The translations under genes were made by a program, and so were the position numbers. A DNA stretch of 64,000 bases from the NCBI GenBank assembly GCA_018350325.1, contig JAEVLN010000008.1:2170001-2234000 (forward strand). Reading direction: 5' to 3'. Positions 55,478 to 64,000 of this stretch are shown one piece after another (position 1 is the first letter of the stretch; each line of letters opens with the position of its first letter). This DNA comes from Globodera rostochiensis (taxonomy: Eukaryota > Nematoda > Chromadorea > Rhabditida > Heteroderidae). The notes under the pieces are model-generated. The model ran no database searches and was not told where the DNA came from. It saw nothing but the letters and a program-made list of their open reading frames with translations.

Positions 55478-57011
55478 ATGGAGACAAAAAGAAATGGATC
55501 GTTAAAGAGACTTAAAAAAGTTTCGGTAGAAAGCCGAGTAAATACCAGTAAAGGAAGAAAGAAGCCTAATGGAATAATAGTTGAAAATGTTTGTGGTGAT
55601 GGCGAAGAGGGGAGGAAAGAAGAAGAAGAAGATTCTGACATTGTGGAAGAGGACGAGTCGATGTCAGAAGTTGAAGATAATCCGACCGAAGAGATGACGA
55701 AACTGCACTTTGAGTTTGAAGCATTGCCTCCAGCGGAAGATGATTTGGAAGACATTGAAAGGCTTCTTACGCAGGTCGAAAATGCTAATATTTATCGTTC
55801 TAGCTTATGGCACAAAACAAATTTAACCGTTAAGATATTCCTGCAAGCGGACATTGACAAGCAGGAATTAGCAAAAGTTGTAGCTGATCAGTCGCCCTTG
55901 GGGTGTGTGTTCAGGCCAGTGGAAGAATGCGAGGACGAGGAGATCGAGGCGATCACTTACGGCGTCCTTTCCATTGTGCCATTGAGTGGCACAAAGGTTG
56001 TGTTTATGTTCTGCAGAATGATTCTTGGGCTTTGAATCCAGTAGTATTCAGTGGGGAATTAATCACGGGCCTGGGTTTCTGTTGGCTTCATTAGTGGGGG
56101 AATTCCAATTTAATTAATTTCTGCCCGAATAGTGAACACAAAAATTCTTTTAGAAATTTCAATCTGATGTTGCCGAATTTATTCTACATCGTTCAAAGAA
56201 ACATTCAATCGGCGAAATATGTAAACACTTTGAAAAAGTATTGGGCGCCGGACGAATGTCGTCAAAAGTCGGATTTCTCATAAATGAACGGATGCTCAAT
56301 TTTCCAGCTCGAATTGCGGGTCCAGCGTTTCATTCTCTTGAGTATAATTTCATTACTAAATAGGTAAAAAAAAAGTGTCGGTCAATCAAATAGCTACAGT
56401 TTCAAAGAAACTTCAGAAAAAGAAAATTTTTTCATTTCGCCTCAAATACAAACTTTAAATATCTCTAAATGTTTAGCGCCGACTACAAATCTCTTCCGGA
56501 AGAGGAACGTTTTGAGCACATTTTGGTGGTTTTGAAAGTTCGAATTTGCACTGAACAAGGTTCTTCTGCTTCTTCCAGGTCGTTGATGAGTTGTCGATAT
56601 AATAGCAAATTTTTCTTTGTTTAAGTCAAAACGTTGGAAAGAAACCAAAATTGGGAAAAGCCGCTCGGAAACGTTTGGCGGCTGATGGGACAGCCGAATC
56701 CGATATTATTTTCGATAATCCGGAAGAGCAGCTTCTTTTTGAGGTTGGCTGGCATTGAAACGTTAAGTTTTTCAATGTTTCAGCGCACCTTCGACTTCCC
56801 TCACTTCCAATATCCCGTCGAATCCGAAATTGAAAAAACATCAAAATTTCACTCCATTCAGCGAGGCGGTCGAACATATCGGTCTGCTGGCATTTTCCTA
56901 CAGAATTAAAGTGATTATTAACTTTTTAGGCCATTTCGTCGCGTTTGTCTCCTTAACAACGACCAATTCCTGGCGTTTGCCGCCTCTGTTACTCGCTCGT
57001 ACACTGACTGA
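55478..57011 (+). CDS. BCCIP: BCCIP / Bcp1 family protein
   Basis: Nuclear protein linked in other eukaryotes to ribosomal protein chaperoning, CDKN1A and BRCA2. The start at 55478 gives a basic N-terminus (METKRNGSLKRLKKVSVESR), then an acidic stretch EEGRKEEEEDSDIVEEDESM (about 55605-55665). Family core segments follow: FEFEALPPAEDDLEDIERLL, SLWHKTNLTVKIFLQADIDK, VVADQSPLGCVFRPVEECED and EEIEAITYGVLSIVPLSG. The next exons read AEFILHRSKKHSIGEICKHF, SKVGFLINERMLNFPARIAG (about 56255-56315), PLEEERFEHILVV-like SLPEEERFEHILVVLKVRIC (about 56490-56550), a basic run GKKPKLGKAARKRLAADGTA, EEQLLFE, FDFPHFQYPVESEIEKTSKF, and RRVCLLNNDQFLAFAASVTR ending at TGA 57009-57011. Order and spacing match the family. 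The last intron is not resolved. Confidence 0.82.
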
Positions 57012-58099
57012 ATGAATACTTTTGGGTCCGTCCTTTAAATTGTCCAAGTCGCACAGACAATTTGACGCAACATTAACTTTTACTTTGTTGCAAAGTTACG
57101 AAAAAGAGAAGTTATTCATTTTACTGTTAGAGGCTGTTGTTTTTTTATTTTCTTTATTAAAATATTATAAAAACCACAAATTATCCTTTGAGAAAAAGCA
57201 CCAAATTCTCTGTTTTGACTATTATTGGGAATATTTTGGTTCGTCTCGTTTTTCTCTTGCATAATTTAATTCGCTTCGCGTCATTTTGCAATTAAAGGTT
57301 TGGGGGGGGGGACTCTTTTCGGCACAAAGTGTGCAAACAAAGCCAGAAATCAAACAAAATTGTTTTGCTGACTGTTGACGGTGCTGTGAATGGTACTGAA
57401 AGGGTTGGGGAAGGGTATTCTTCCGCTAATGAGATGGATGAGCCCGGCGGATGGAAATGCCATCGGACGGTTAAATTTAATATGTATATAAACGACCATT
57501 CCCATCATTTTTTAGTTGGTTTTGACATGAATAAATTTCCGCTTTTTGTAGCGGTTAATTAATTACCATTTAAATGGCCTAATTTTAAATTATTTTAACA
57601 AAAAAGACAGTTCAAAAAGTTATTTTGAACTTTATTCTAATTTTTTATGCGGTATGAATAAATAGTCATTTACTTGGGAAAGAAAGGGGGGCATTTGCCC
57701 CCCCCCCTTCATTCCAAAAAGAAAATGCCGCGGTTATTGTTTCATTGGCTTGACGAAAGGGGCCAGAATCATTAACGAATGGCCTTTGGGTTCAGGCGAA
57801 TAGAGGCAACCCAACTTTGCCGTCATTCGGAATGCGATTGTCGTTTGAATATCGCAAATTCTCACCAGAATTGCTTGTTTTTATTGGGAAGGCGGGGGAG
57901 GAAGCCCACGGCGCAATTAGCATTTTGGCCCGCGCTTTTGTTTTAGCCGCTAATTGTTTTGGTGCTTCTGGATGAGTCGGGGGGGGGGGGAGAGAGGTGA
58001 AGCCGTTGGCATAATAAAGGCCAAGTCGAAAGATCCTCCTTATCTCTCCTAAGCACAAAGGTTTGCCATCAATATCACAAATCGCTTCCCTCGTTCGAA
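57012..58099. other. Intergenic, no supported gene
   Basis: AT-rich sequence with G and C runs at about 57301-57310, 57700-57709 and 57979-57990. A rightward frame ending at 57562 reads MDEPGGWKCHRTVKFNMYIN then a His-rich HHFLVGFDMNKFPLF. It is protein-like, but I do not recognise it and see no start context. Confidence 0.4.
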
Positions 58100-58717
58100 A
58101 TGTGCCCCCTCCGTCGACCTCAGTCAAATCTTTGTCCCCTTCAAAATGTGTCCCTCCTGCTGCACCTCCCCCTGCTGCTGCTTCTGCTTGTCCCCTCCGG
58201 CGAAGGGGGCACTTGGCTGTCCTTTAGTGAGTGAGGTTCTCCTCGATTCCGTCAATGCTTCGGCATCTCCAGATCAAAATAACGGTGGAGTTGGAATTGA
58301 CGGCGGACTGATAGGCGCCCTCCGGGGGAATGTCGACACGGCGGGCAGCTGGGGTTTGGCACGAGAGGGCGACCAGCTTACCGGACTGCTGAGGATGTGC
58401 CGTCAGAAATCGGTTGGACTTCCCGGGCTAATTTCGAACCATTTTCGTCATTTTTACGAATTCTGAAAGATTGTTTCGATCTTCGGATTTTCCCTTCCCA
58501 TCGCCTCGATTTGTAAACCTAATTTATGCACGTTCAGTTGAAACGTGCGCAGCATAATCTGGACGAACTTTGCTCCGCCCTCTTCCAAATGGCCAAGGAG
58601 CAGCGAAGGCGAAAGCGCGGGAGTATTTTTGGGTGGGACAAACGCCCAACTCAAATAAATGCCGGACACTCTTTTGTGCCAATTGGCGTGGACGATGAGC
58701 AGTTGCTGTGGTGGTAA
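58100..58717 (+). CDS. Candidate small secreted or neuropeptide-like precursor
   Basis: Speculative two- or three-exon model. The first exon from 58100 has a strong hydrophobic core NVSLLLHLPLLLLLLVPSGE, and TTTA|GTGAGTGAGG follows as a good donor (about 58227). A last exon after TTCAG at about 58540 reads LKRAQHNLDELCSALFQMAK, then EQRRRKRGSIFGWDKRPTQI and NAGHSFVPIGVDDEQLLWW with a stop at 58715-58717. Signal peptide plus RRRKR and DKR dibasic sites flanking short peptides is the layout of a peptide precursor. A middle segment at about 58270-58470 contains REGDQLTGLLRMCRQKSVGL. I recognise no family, and none of the segments is confirmed by homology. Confidence 0.25.
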
Positions 58718-59126
58718 GGAACGAAAGAGGACGTGGGAGGAGAAGTGATCAAAAACGGAAGAGGAAGAAAGGGACGGACCAATCGGCAAAAGGGCAATGA
58801 GTGGGATGAAGAATGTGTGAAAGAACCGGATTAATCATTCATTTGACCGATTGTACCGCGTTTAGTGATCACAAAAATGCTGTTACTTCAATCAATGATT
58901 TTCCAACACACAAATGATAATAATTCCCAATCGACCGATAATAATATGAGCAAGTCCATCCAAAACACTTCGTATTGTAATCTTGCCACCCCCCCCCCCT
59001 TCCACAATATGTCCCTATCCATCAGACAAACAAAAATGACTATCTAATCACCTTCCTTCTGACAAAACGATTTCCATTACAAATACCCAACTTTATGCCA
59101 CACAGACAGACTTTCTCGCCATTCTC

Positions 59127-59696
59127 ATGTCAAACACACCGCATTTGGCAAAAAAGATTCTGCGGAAGGAAATTCGGGGATTGATTGCGCAGCAAATGGC
59201 GGCGGAGGGAAACTGGGAGAATATTCGCGAAAAGGAAAGCGCATCGGTCGTAAAAAAGGTAAAACCGCCGATGGACGCGATTACCTACCTAATTAGAAAA
59301 GAGTACCGACAGAAAACTAAATATCGAAACTCAATCAGAAGCTTCTAAAAGTGAGCGCTTTCCCCCCTCCCCCCACAAGCTGTTCAACAATGAATGGTTT
59401 CTAAATGCGAAGCGTCTGTCCATTTACATAAGCAATGAGCAGGAAATTTGCACCGATGAGTGAGCATTTGTGATCTAATGGACTCAACCAATTTTGTCTT
59501 AAGCGTCGTCCGAAAAGCCCTCAGGGAGGGCAAAGAAGTGTTCATCCCCAGGTCGTATTTAATGTTATAAAAGTTCACCGATTTTGTCAGATTCAAAAAA
59601 GGAGCCGAACGAATGGAAATGCTCCGGTTGGAATCGGAAACGGAGTTCGATTCGTTGGAAAGCACACTTTGGGGGTGGGTGCAGAACTACACATTG
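59127..59696 (+). CDS. MTHFS: 5-formyltetrahydrofolate cyclo-ligase, 5' part only
   Basis: MTHFS converts 5-formyl-THF to 5,10-methenyl-THF with ATP. The start at 59127 gives LAKKILRKEIRGLIAQQMAA and ESASVVKK, then introns with clean GT/AG ends. Further exons read LFNNEWFLNAKRLSIYISNE with QEICTDE (about 59380-59458), DVVRKALREGKEVFIPR (about 59500-59552) and FKKGAERMEMLRLESETEFD, SLESTLWGW (about 59590-59680). These correspond to the N-terminal half of MTHFS, including the GK.(C/V)FIPR segment. The C-terminal half with the GxGFD and GRGKGYYD motifs is not found before 64000. Just after the last exon the sequence enters a foldback element and then satellite DNA. Either the gene is truncated here, or the remaining exons lie beyond the window after a very long intron (TTGGGG|GTGGGTG is a possible donor at about 59672). 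Confidence 0.65.
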
Positions 59697-59701
59697 GGTC
59701 C

Positions 59702-60152
59702 CACCCAACTCATCCATACCCAACTCATCCATACCCAACTCATCCATACCCATCTCATCCATACCCATCTCATCCATACCCATCTCATCCATAAAGCATA
59801 ACTTGCTTCAAACTTAACCGATTTAGAAAGTCTTAACGCCATTCGAAAGATCTCGAGGAGCTGAAGCTAACATTAAGTTAAAGCTTTGCGATTGGACAAG
59901 TTTCAAAAAAGTTATGGCCAGAAAACCGCCCAAAAATCGAAATTTTTAAATTTTATCAAGTTTTCTGGCCATAACTTTTTTGAAACTTGTCCAATCGCAA
60001 AGCTTTAACTTAATGTTAGCTTCAACTCTTCGAGATCTTTCGATTGGCTTTAAGACTTTCTAAATCGGTTAAGGTTGAAGCGAGTTATGCTTTATGGATG
60101 AGTTGGATATGGATGAGATGGGTATGGATGAGTTGGGTATGGATGAGTTGGG
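59702..60152. mobile_element. Foldback (long inverted repeat) element of about 450 bp
   Basis: Two arms of about 200 bp are near-perfect reverse complements around a small AT-rich centre at about 59930-59960 (GGCCAGAAAA ... TTTTCTGGCC). Each arm ends in tandem 15-bp units: ACCCAACTCATCCAT on the left (six copies) and ATGGATGAGTTGGGT on the right (about four). Structure resembles foldback or MITE-type non-autonomous DNA elements. No coding capacity; target-site duplication not evident. Confidence 0.75.
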
Positions 60153-60177
60153 TTTACCCCCTGCACATTTTGTCTAA

Positions 60178-60217
60178 CTAGCGGTTTAGGTGCGCCTAAC
60201 GGCGCACCAACCGCTAG
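60178..60217. other. Short perfect-stem hairpin
   Basis: CTAGCGGTTTAGGTGCGCC faces GGCGCACCAACCGCTAG across TAAC, with only a two-base bulge. It sits between the foldback element and the satellite array. It could be a transcribed stem-loop or the end of a repeat. Confidence 0.5.
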
Positions 60218-60264
60218 AAGTACGGATATGTTATGCACAGATTTGATTGAAATACTTCAACGCT

Positions 60265-63200
60265 TTTTATCCTTGGAATTTTCTTCTTTTGACATTTTCC
60301 CTTTTTGGCACTTTTTCCTCTTGGCGTTTTATCCTTTTGACATTTTCCAACTTTTAGCTTTACCCACTTATGGCACATTCCCCGCTTTTGCTTTTTCCCC
60401 CTTGGCATTTCACTTTTTGGCACTTTTCGTTTTGGCATTTTCATCTTATGGCAGATTTTCCTTTTTGGCACTTTTCCTGCTTGGCACTTTTCCCTCCTGA
60501 CATTTCTCCCTTTTACCTTTTTCCACTTTGGGCACTTTTCCCTTATTCAAATTTTGCTTTTTGGCACTTTTGACGCATTCTTTTTGGCATTTTCTCTCTT
60601 TTCTCTTTTGGAACTTTCTCGCCTGGCACTTTTCCCCGCTTTTGGCTTTTCCCCCGTGGCATTTCACCTTTTTGAACTTTTCCTTTTGGCACCGTTCCCT
60701 TTTTGGATTTTGCCTTTTGGCACTTTTCCCTCTTGACATTTTCTCCCTTTTTACCTTTTTCCCCTTTAGGCACTTTTCCCTTTTGGCATTTTTCCTTTTG
60801 GCATTTTTCCCTCTTGACATTTTCTCCCTATTTACCTTTTTCCCCTTTAGGCACTTTTCCCTTTTGGCATTTTTCTTTTTGGCACCGTTCCCTCTTGGCA
60901 TTTTCCCCGCTTTTAGCTTTTTTCCCGTGGCATTTCACCTTTTTGCACTTTTCCTTTTAGCACCGTTCCCTCTTGGCATTTTGCCTTTTGGCACTTTTCC
61001 CTCTCGGCACCGCCGCTTTTGGCTTTTCCCCCGTAGCATTTTTTTTTTGCACTTTTTCCTTTGGCACCGTTCTTTTTTGGCATTTTCATCTTATGGCAGA
61101 TTTTCCTTTTTGGCACTTTTCCTGCTTGGCACTTTTCCCTCCTGACATTTCTCCCTTTTACCTTTTTCCACTTTGGGCACTTTTCCCTTATTCAAATTTT
61201 GCTTTTTGGCACTTTTGACGCATTCTTTTTGGCATTTTCTCTCTTTTCTCTTTTGGAACTTTCTCGCCTGGCACTTTTCCCCGCTTTTGGCTTTTCCCCC
61301 GTGGCATTTCACCTTTTTGAACTTTTCCTTTTGGCACCGTTCCCTTTTTGGATTTTGCCTTTTGGCACTTTTCCCTCTTGACATTTTCTCCCTTTTTACC
61401 TTTTTCCCCTTTAGGCACTTTTCCCTTTTGGCATTTTTCCTTTTGGCATTTTTCCCTCTTGACATTTTCTCCCTATTTACCTTTTTCCCCTTTAGGCACT
61501 TTTCCCTTTTGGCATTTTTCTTTTTGGCACCGTTCCCTCTTGGCATTTTCCCCGCTTTTAGCTTTTTTCCCGTGGCATTTCACCTTTTTGCACTTTTCCT
61601 TTTAGCACCGTTCCCTCTTGGCATTTTGCCTTTTGGCACTTTTCCCTCTCGGCACCGCCGCTTTTGGCTTTTCCCCCGTAGCATTTTTTTTTTGCACTTT
61701 TTCCTTTGGCACCGTTCTTTTTTGGCATTTTGCCTTTTGGCACTTTTCCCTCTTGACATTTTCTCCCTTTTTACCTTTTTCCCCTTTAGGCACTTTTCCC
61801 TTTTGGCATTTTTCCTTCTTGACATTTTCTCCCTATTTACCTTTTTCCCCTTTAGGCACTTTTCCCTTTTGGCATTTTTCTTTTTGGCACCGTTCCCTCT
61901 TGGCATTTTGCATTTTGGCACTTTTCCCTCTCGGCACCGTTTTTCCGCTTTTGGCTTTTCCCCCGTAGCATTTTTTTTTTGCACTTTTTCCTTTGGCACC
62001 GTTCTTTTTTGGCATTTTGCCTTTTGGCACTTTTCCCTTTTGGCATTTTTCCCGCGTTTGGCTTTTCTCCCGTGGCATTTCACCTTTTTGCACTTTTCCT
62101 TTTGGCACCGTTCCCTTTTGGCATTTTGCCTTTTGGCACTTTTCCCTCTTGACATTTTCTCCCTTTTTACCTTTTTCCCCTTTAGGCACTTTCCCGCTTG
62201 GCATTTTCCCCGCGTTTGGGTTTTCTCCCGTGGCATTTCACCTTTTTGCACTTTTTCCTTTGGCACCGGTTCCTCTTGGCATTTTGCCTTTTGGCACTTT
62301 TCCCCGCTTTTGGCTTTTCTCCCGTGGCATTTCACCTTTTTGCACTTTTCCTTTTGGCACCGTTTCCTTTTGACATTTTCTCCCTTTTTACCTTTTGGCA
62401 CTTTCCCGCTTGGCATTTTCCCCGTTTGGCTTTTCTCCCGTGGCATTTCACCTTTTTGCACTTTTCCTTTTGGCACCGTTCCCTCTTGGCATTTTGCCTT
62501 TTGGCACTTTTCCCTCTCGGCACTGTTTCCCCGCTTTTGGCTTTTCCCCCGTGGCATTTCACCTTTTTGCACTTTTTCCTTTGGCACCGTTCCCTCTTGG
62601 CATTTTGCCTTTTGGCACTTTTCCCTCTCGGCACTGTTTCCCCGCTTTTGGCTTTTCCCCCGTGGCATTTCACCTTTTTGCACTTTTCCTTTTGGCACCG
62701 TTCCCTCTTGGCATTTTGCCTTTTGGCACTTTTCCCTCTCGGCACTGTTTCCCCGCTTTTGGCTTTTCCCCCGTGGCATTTCACCTTTTTGCACTTTTCC
62801 TTTTGGCACCGTTCCCTCTTGGCATTTTGCCTTTTGGCACTTTTCCCTCTCGGCACTGTTTCACGCTTTTGGCTTTCCACCGTGGCATTTCACCTTTTTG
62901 CACTTTTCCTTTTGGCACCGTTCCCTCTTGGCATTTTGCCTTTTGGCACTTTTCCCTCTCGGCACTGTTTCACGCTTTTGGCTTTTCCCCCGTGGCATTT
63001 GACCTTTTTGCACTTTTTCCTTTGGCACCGGTTCCTGTTGGCATTTTCCCTTTTGTCGCTTTCTCGCTTGGCACTTTTCCCCGCTTTTGGCTTTTCTTCC
63101 GTGGCATTTCACCTTTTTGCACTTTTCCTTTTGGCACCGTTTCCTTTTGACATTTTCTCCCTTTTTACCTTTTGGCACTTTCCCCCGTGGCATTTCACCT

Positions 63201-63655
63201 TTTTGCACTTTTCCTTTTGGCACCGTTCCCTCTTGGCATTTTGCCTTTTGGCACTTTTCCCACTCGGCACTGTTTCCCCGCTTTTGGCTTTTCCCCCGTG
63301 GCATTTCACCTTTTTGCACTTTTCCTTTTGGCACCGTTCCCTCTTGGCATTTTGCCTTTTGGCACTTTTCCCTCTCGGCACTGTTTCCCCGCTTTTGGCT
63401 TTTCCCCCGTGGCATTTCACCTTTTTGCACTTTTTCCTTTGGCACCGTTCCCTCTTGGCATTTTGCCTTTTGGCACTTTCTCGCTTGGCACTTTTCCCCG
63501 CTTTTGGCTTTTCCCCCGTGGCATTTCACCTTTTTCCACTTTTTCCTTTTGACATTTTCATCTTTGGCACTTTTCCCTCTTGGCATTTTCTCTCTTTTTC
63601 CCTTTTGGCACTTTTCCCGCTTGGCACTTATTTTTGCACTGGTTTTCCCTTTTAT
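60265..63655. repeat. 15-bp-based satellite array with higher-order repeats
   Basis: Built of TTTTGGCACTTTTCC-like 15-bp words with CTCTTGGCATTTTGC, CTTTTGGCACCGTTC and GTGGCATTTCACC variants. The right half has a higher-order unit of about 120 bp (CCGCTTTTGGCTTTTCCC ... CTCTCGGCACTG). A 645-bp block (43 x 15) at about 60432-61086 is repeated immediately at 61077-61732. Both strands are open over hundreds of codons, reading Phe/Leu/Trp/His-rich on + and Lys/Glu/Cys-rich on -. I treat these as repeat artefacts. Confidence 0.85.
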
Positions 63656-63749
63656 CTTTGTTAAAAAATTTTAAAACTAATTTATTTTGGCTTTAATAAA
63701 AGAAAAAAATGAATTAACCTGTTTGTTTAATTTTAATTAATTGAAAAAA

Positions 63750-63832
63750 GAATCTTGCATTCGGGAATTGAACCCACACATCACGTATTAAACGCTAAAG
63801 CGCTTATCCACTACCCCACCGACAGGAACGAA
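63750..63832 (-). tRNA. tRNA-like sequence, probable pseudogene or SINE-type element
   Basis: On the minus strand GGGGTAGTGGATAAGC resembles an A box and GGGTTCAATTCCC is a good B box, about 35 bases apart. An anticodon-like arm GCG TTTAATA CGT lies between. The acceptor stem does not close properly and the T stem has a mismatch, so a functional tRNA is doubtful. Confidence 0.35.
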
Positions 63833-64000
63833 AGTTTCTCTTGCTTTTTCTTTACCATCCGCTAATCTCTGCTGCTCATCATTTCTCACTCACACTCCCT
63901 CCTTTCATTCTTTCTCTTGCCTCTTCTCCCTTACTCTTTCCCCTTCCTTCTTCCTCTGCGCTCCCACACCAATTGGACAGCGCTGCGCACCCGCTGCAAA
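63833..64000. other. Pyrimidine-rich window edge, no gene seen
   Basis: TCTTTC/CTCC-rich sequence after the tRNA-like element. Nothing recognisable. Confidence 0.5.

Noticed and set aside
58270..58470. Possible Wnt N-terminus (GSWGLAREGDQLTGLLRMCRQ)
   Set aside because: The faint likeness to the Wnt start is not followed by the Cys-rich Wnt core in any frame.
61173..63002. 609-codon rightward frame rich in Phe, Trp and His
   Set aside because: It is a reading of the 15-bp satellite, and the other frames and the opposite strand are equally open.

Overview
This window looks like nuclear DNA of a nematode. Every recognisable gene is split by short introns (often 40-100 bp), and the proteins are animal families: ciliary IFT80, a discoidin-domain receptor, an RdgB-type lipid transfer protein, ZIP7, a CREC-family calcium-binding protein, BCCIP and others. 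A minisatellite at 54.4-55.0 kb is built from the nematode telomere hexamer TTAGGC and its complement. A plant-parasitic tylenchid is possible but cannot be shown from the sequence alone. Intergenic DNA and introns are full of poly-G/poly-C runs and minisatellites. Most long open frames in those tracts are by-products of repeats whose period is a multiple of three.

Layout. 0-1.7 kb: purine-rich low complexity. 1.8-6.7 kb (-): RdgB/PITPNM. 8.2-11.1 kb (-): unrecognised charged protein. 11.5-14.8 kb (-): IFT80. 15.3-17.3 kb (+): FMN-dependent 2-hydroxyacid oxidase ending in a PTS1-like AKI. 17.4-24.7 kb: three full or partial copies of a METTL13-type methyltransferase (-), with a 22-bp minisatellite and a secreted aspartic protease gene (+) between them. 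25.7-27.2 kb (-): HDEL-ending EF-hand protein of the calumenin/reticulocalbin family, divergent from a DNAJC16-like membrane J-protein (27.7-30.1 kb, +). 30.5-32.6 kb (-): ZIP7-like zinc transporter. 33.3-35.2 kb: two inverted arrays of one 15-bp minisatellite. 35.3-37.0 kb (-): rhodopsin-like GPCR. 37.9-39.8 kb (-): secreted somatomedin-B/TSP1 protein. 43.2-51.4 kb (-): discoidin-domain receptor that stops without a kinase domain. 55.5-57.0 kb (+): BCCIP. 59.1-59.7 kb (+): 5' part of 5-formyl-THF cyclo-ligase, followed by a foldback element and 3.4 kb of 15-bp-based satellite. A tRNA-like sequence lies near the right end.

Themes. Three neighbouring genes (calumenin-like, DNAJC16-like, ZIP7) belong to families of the ER/secretory pathway; the first two share a 450-bp promoter with a UPRE-like ACGTGG core. 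Short direct duplications recur in introns and in several cases copy the splice donor or acceptor itself (RdgB, hydroxyacid oxidase, ZIP7). The methyltransferase copies share near-identical blocks in a patchwork that suggests recent duplication or gene conversion. All exon models were read by eye; exact junctions and termini are less certain than gene identities.
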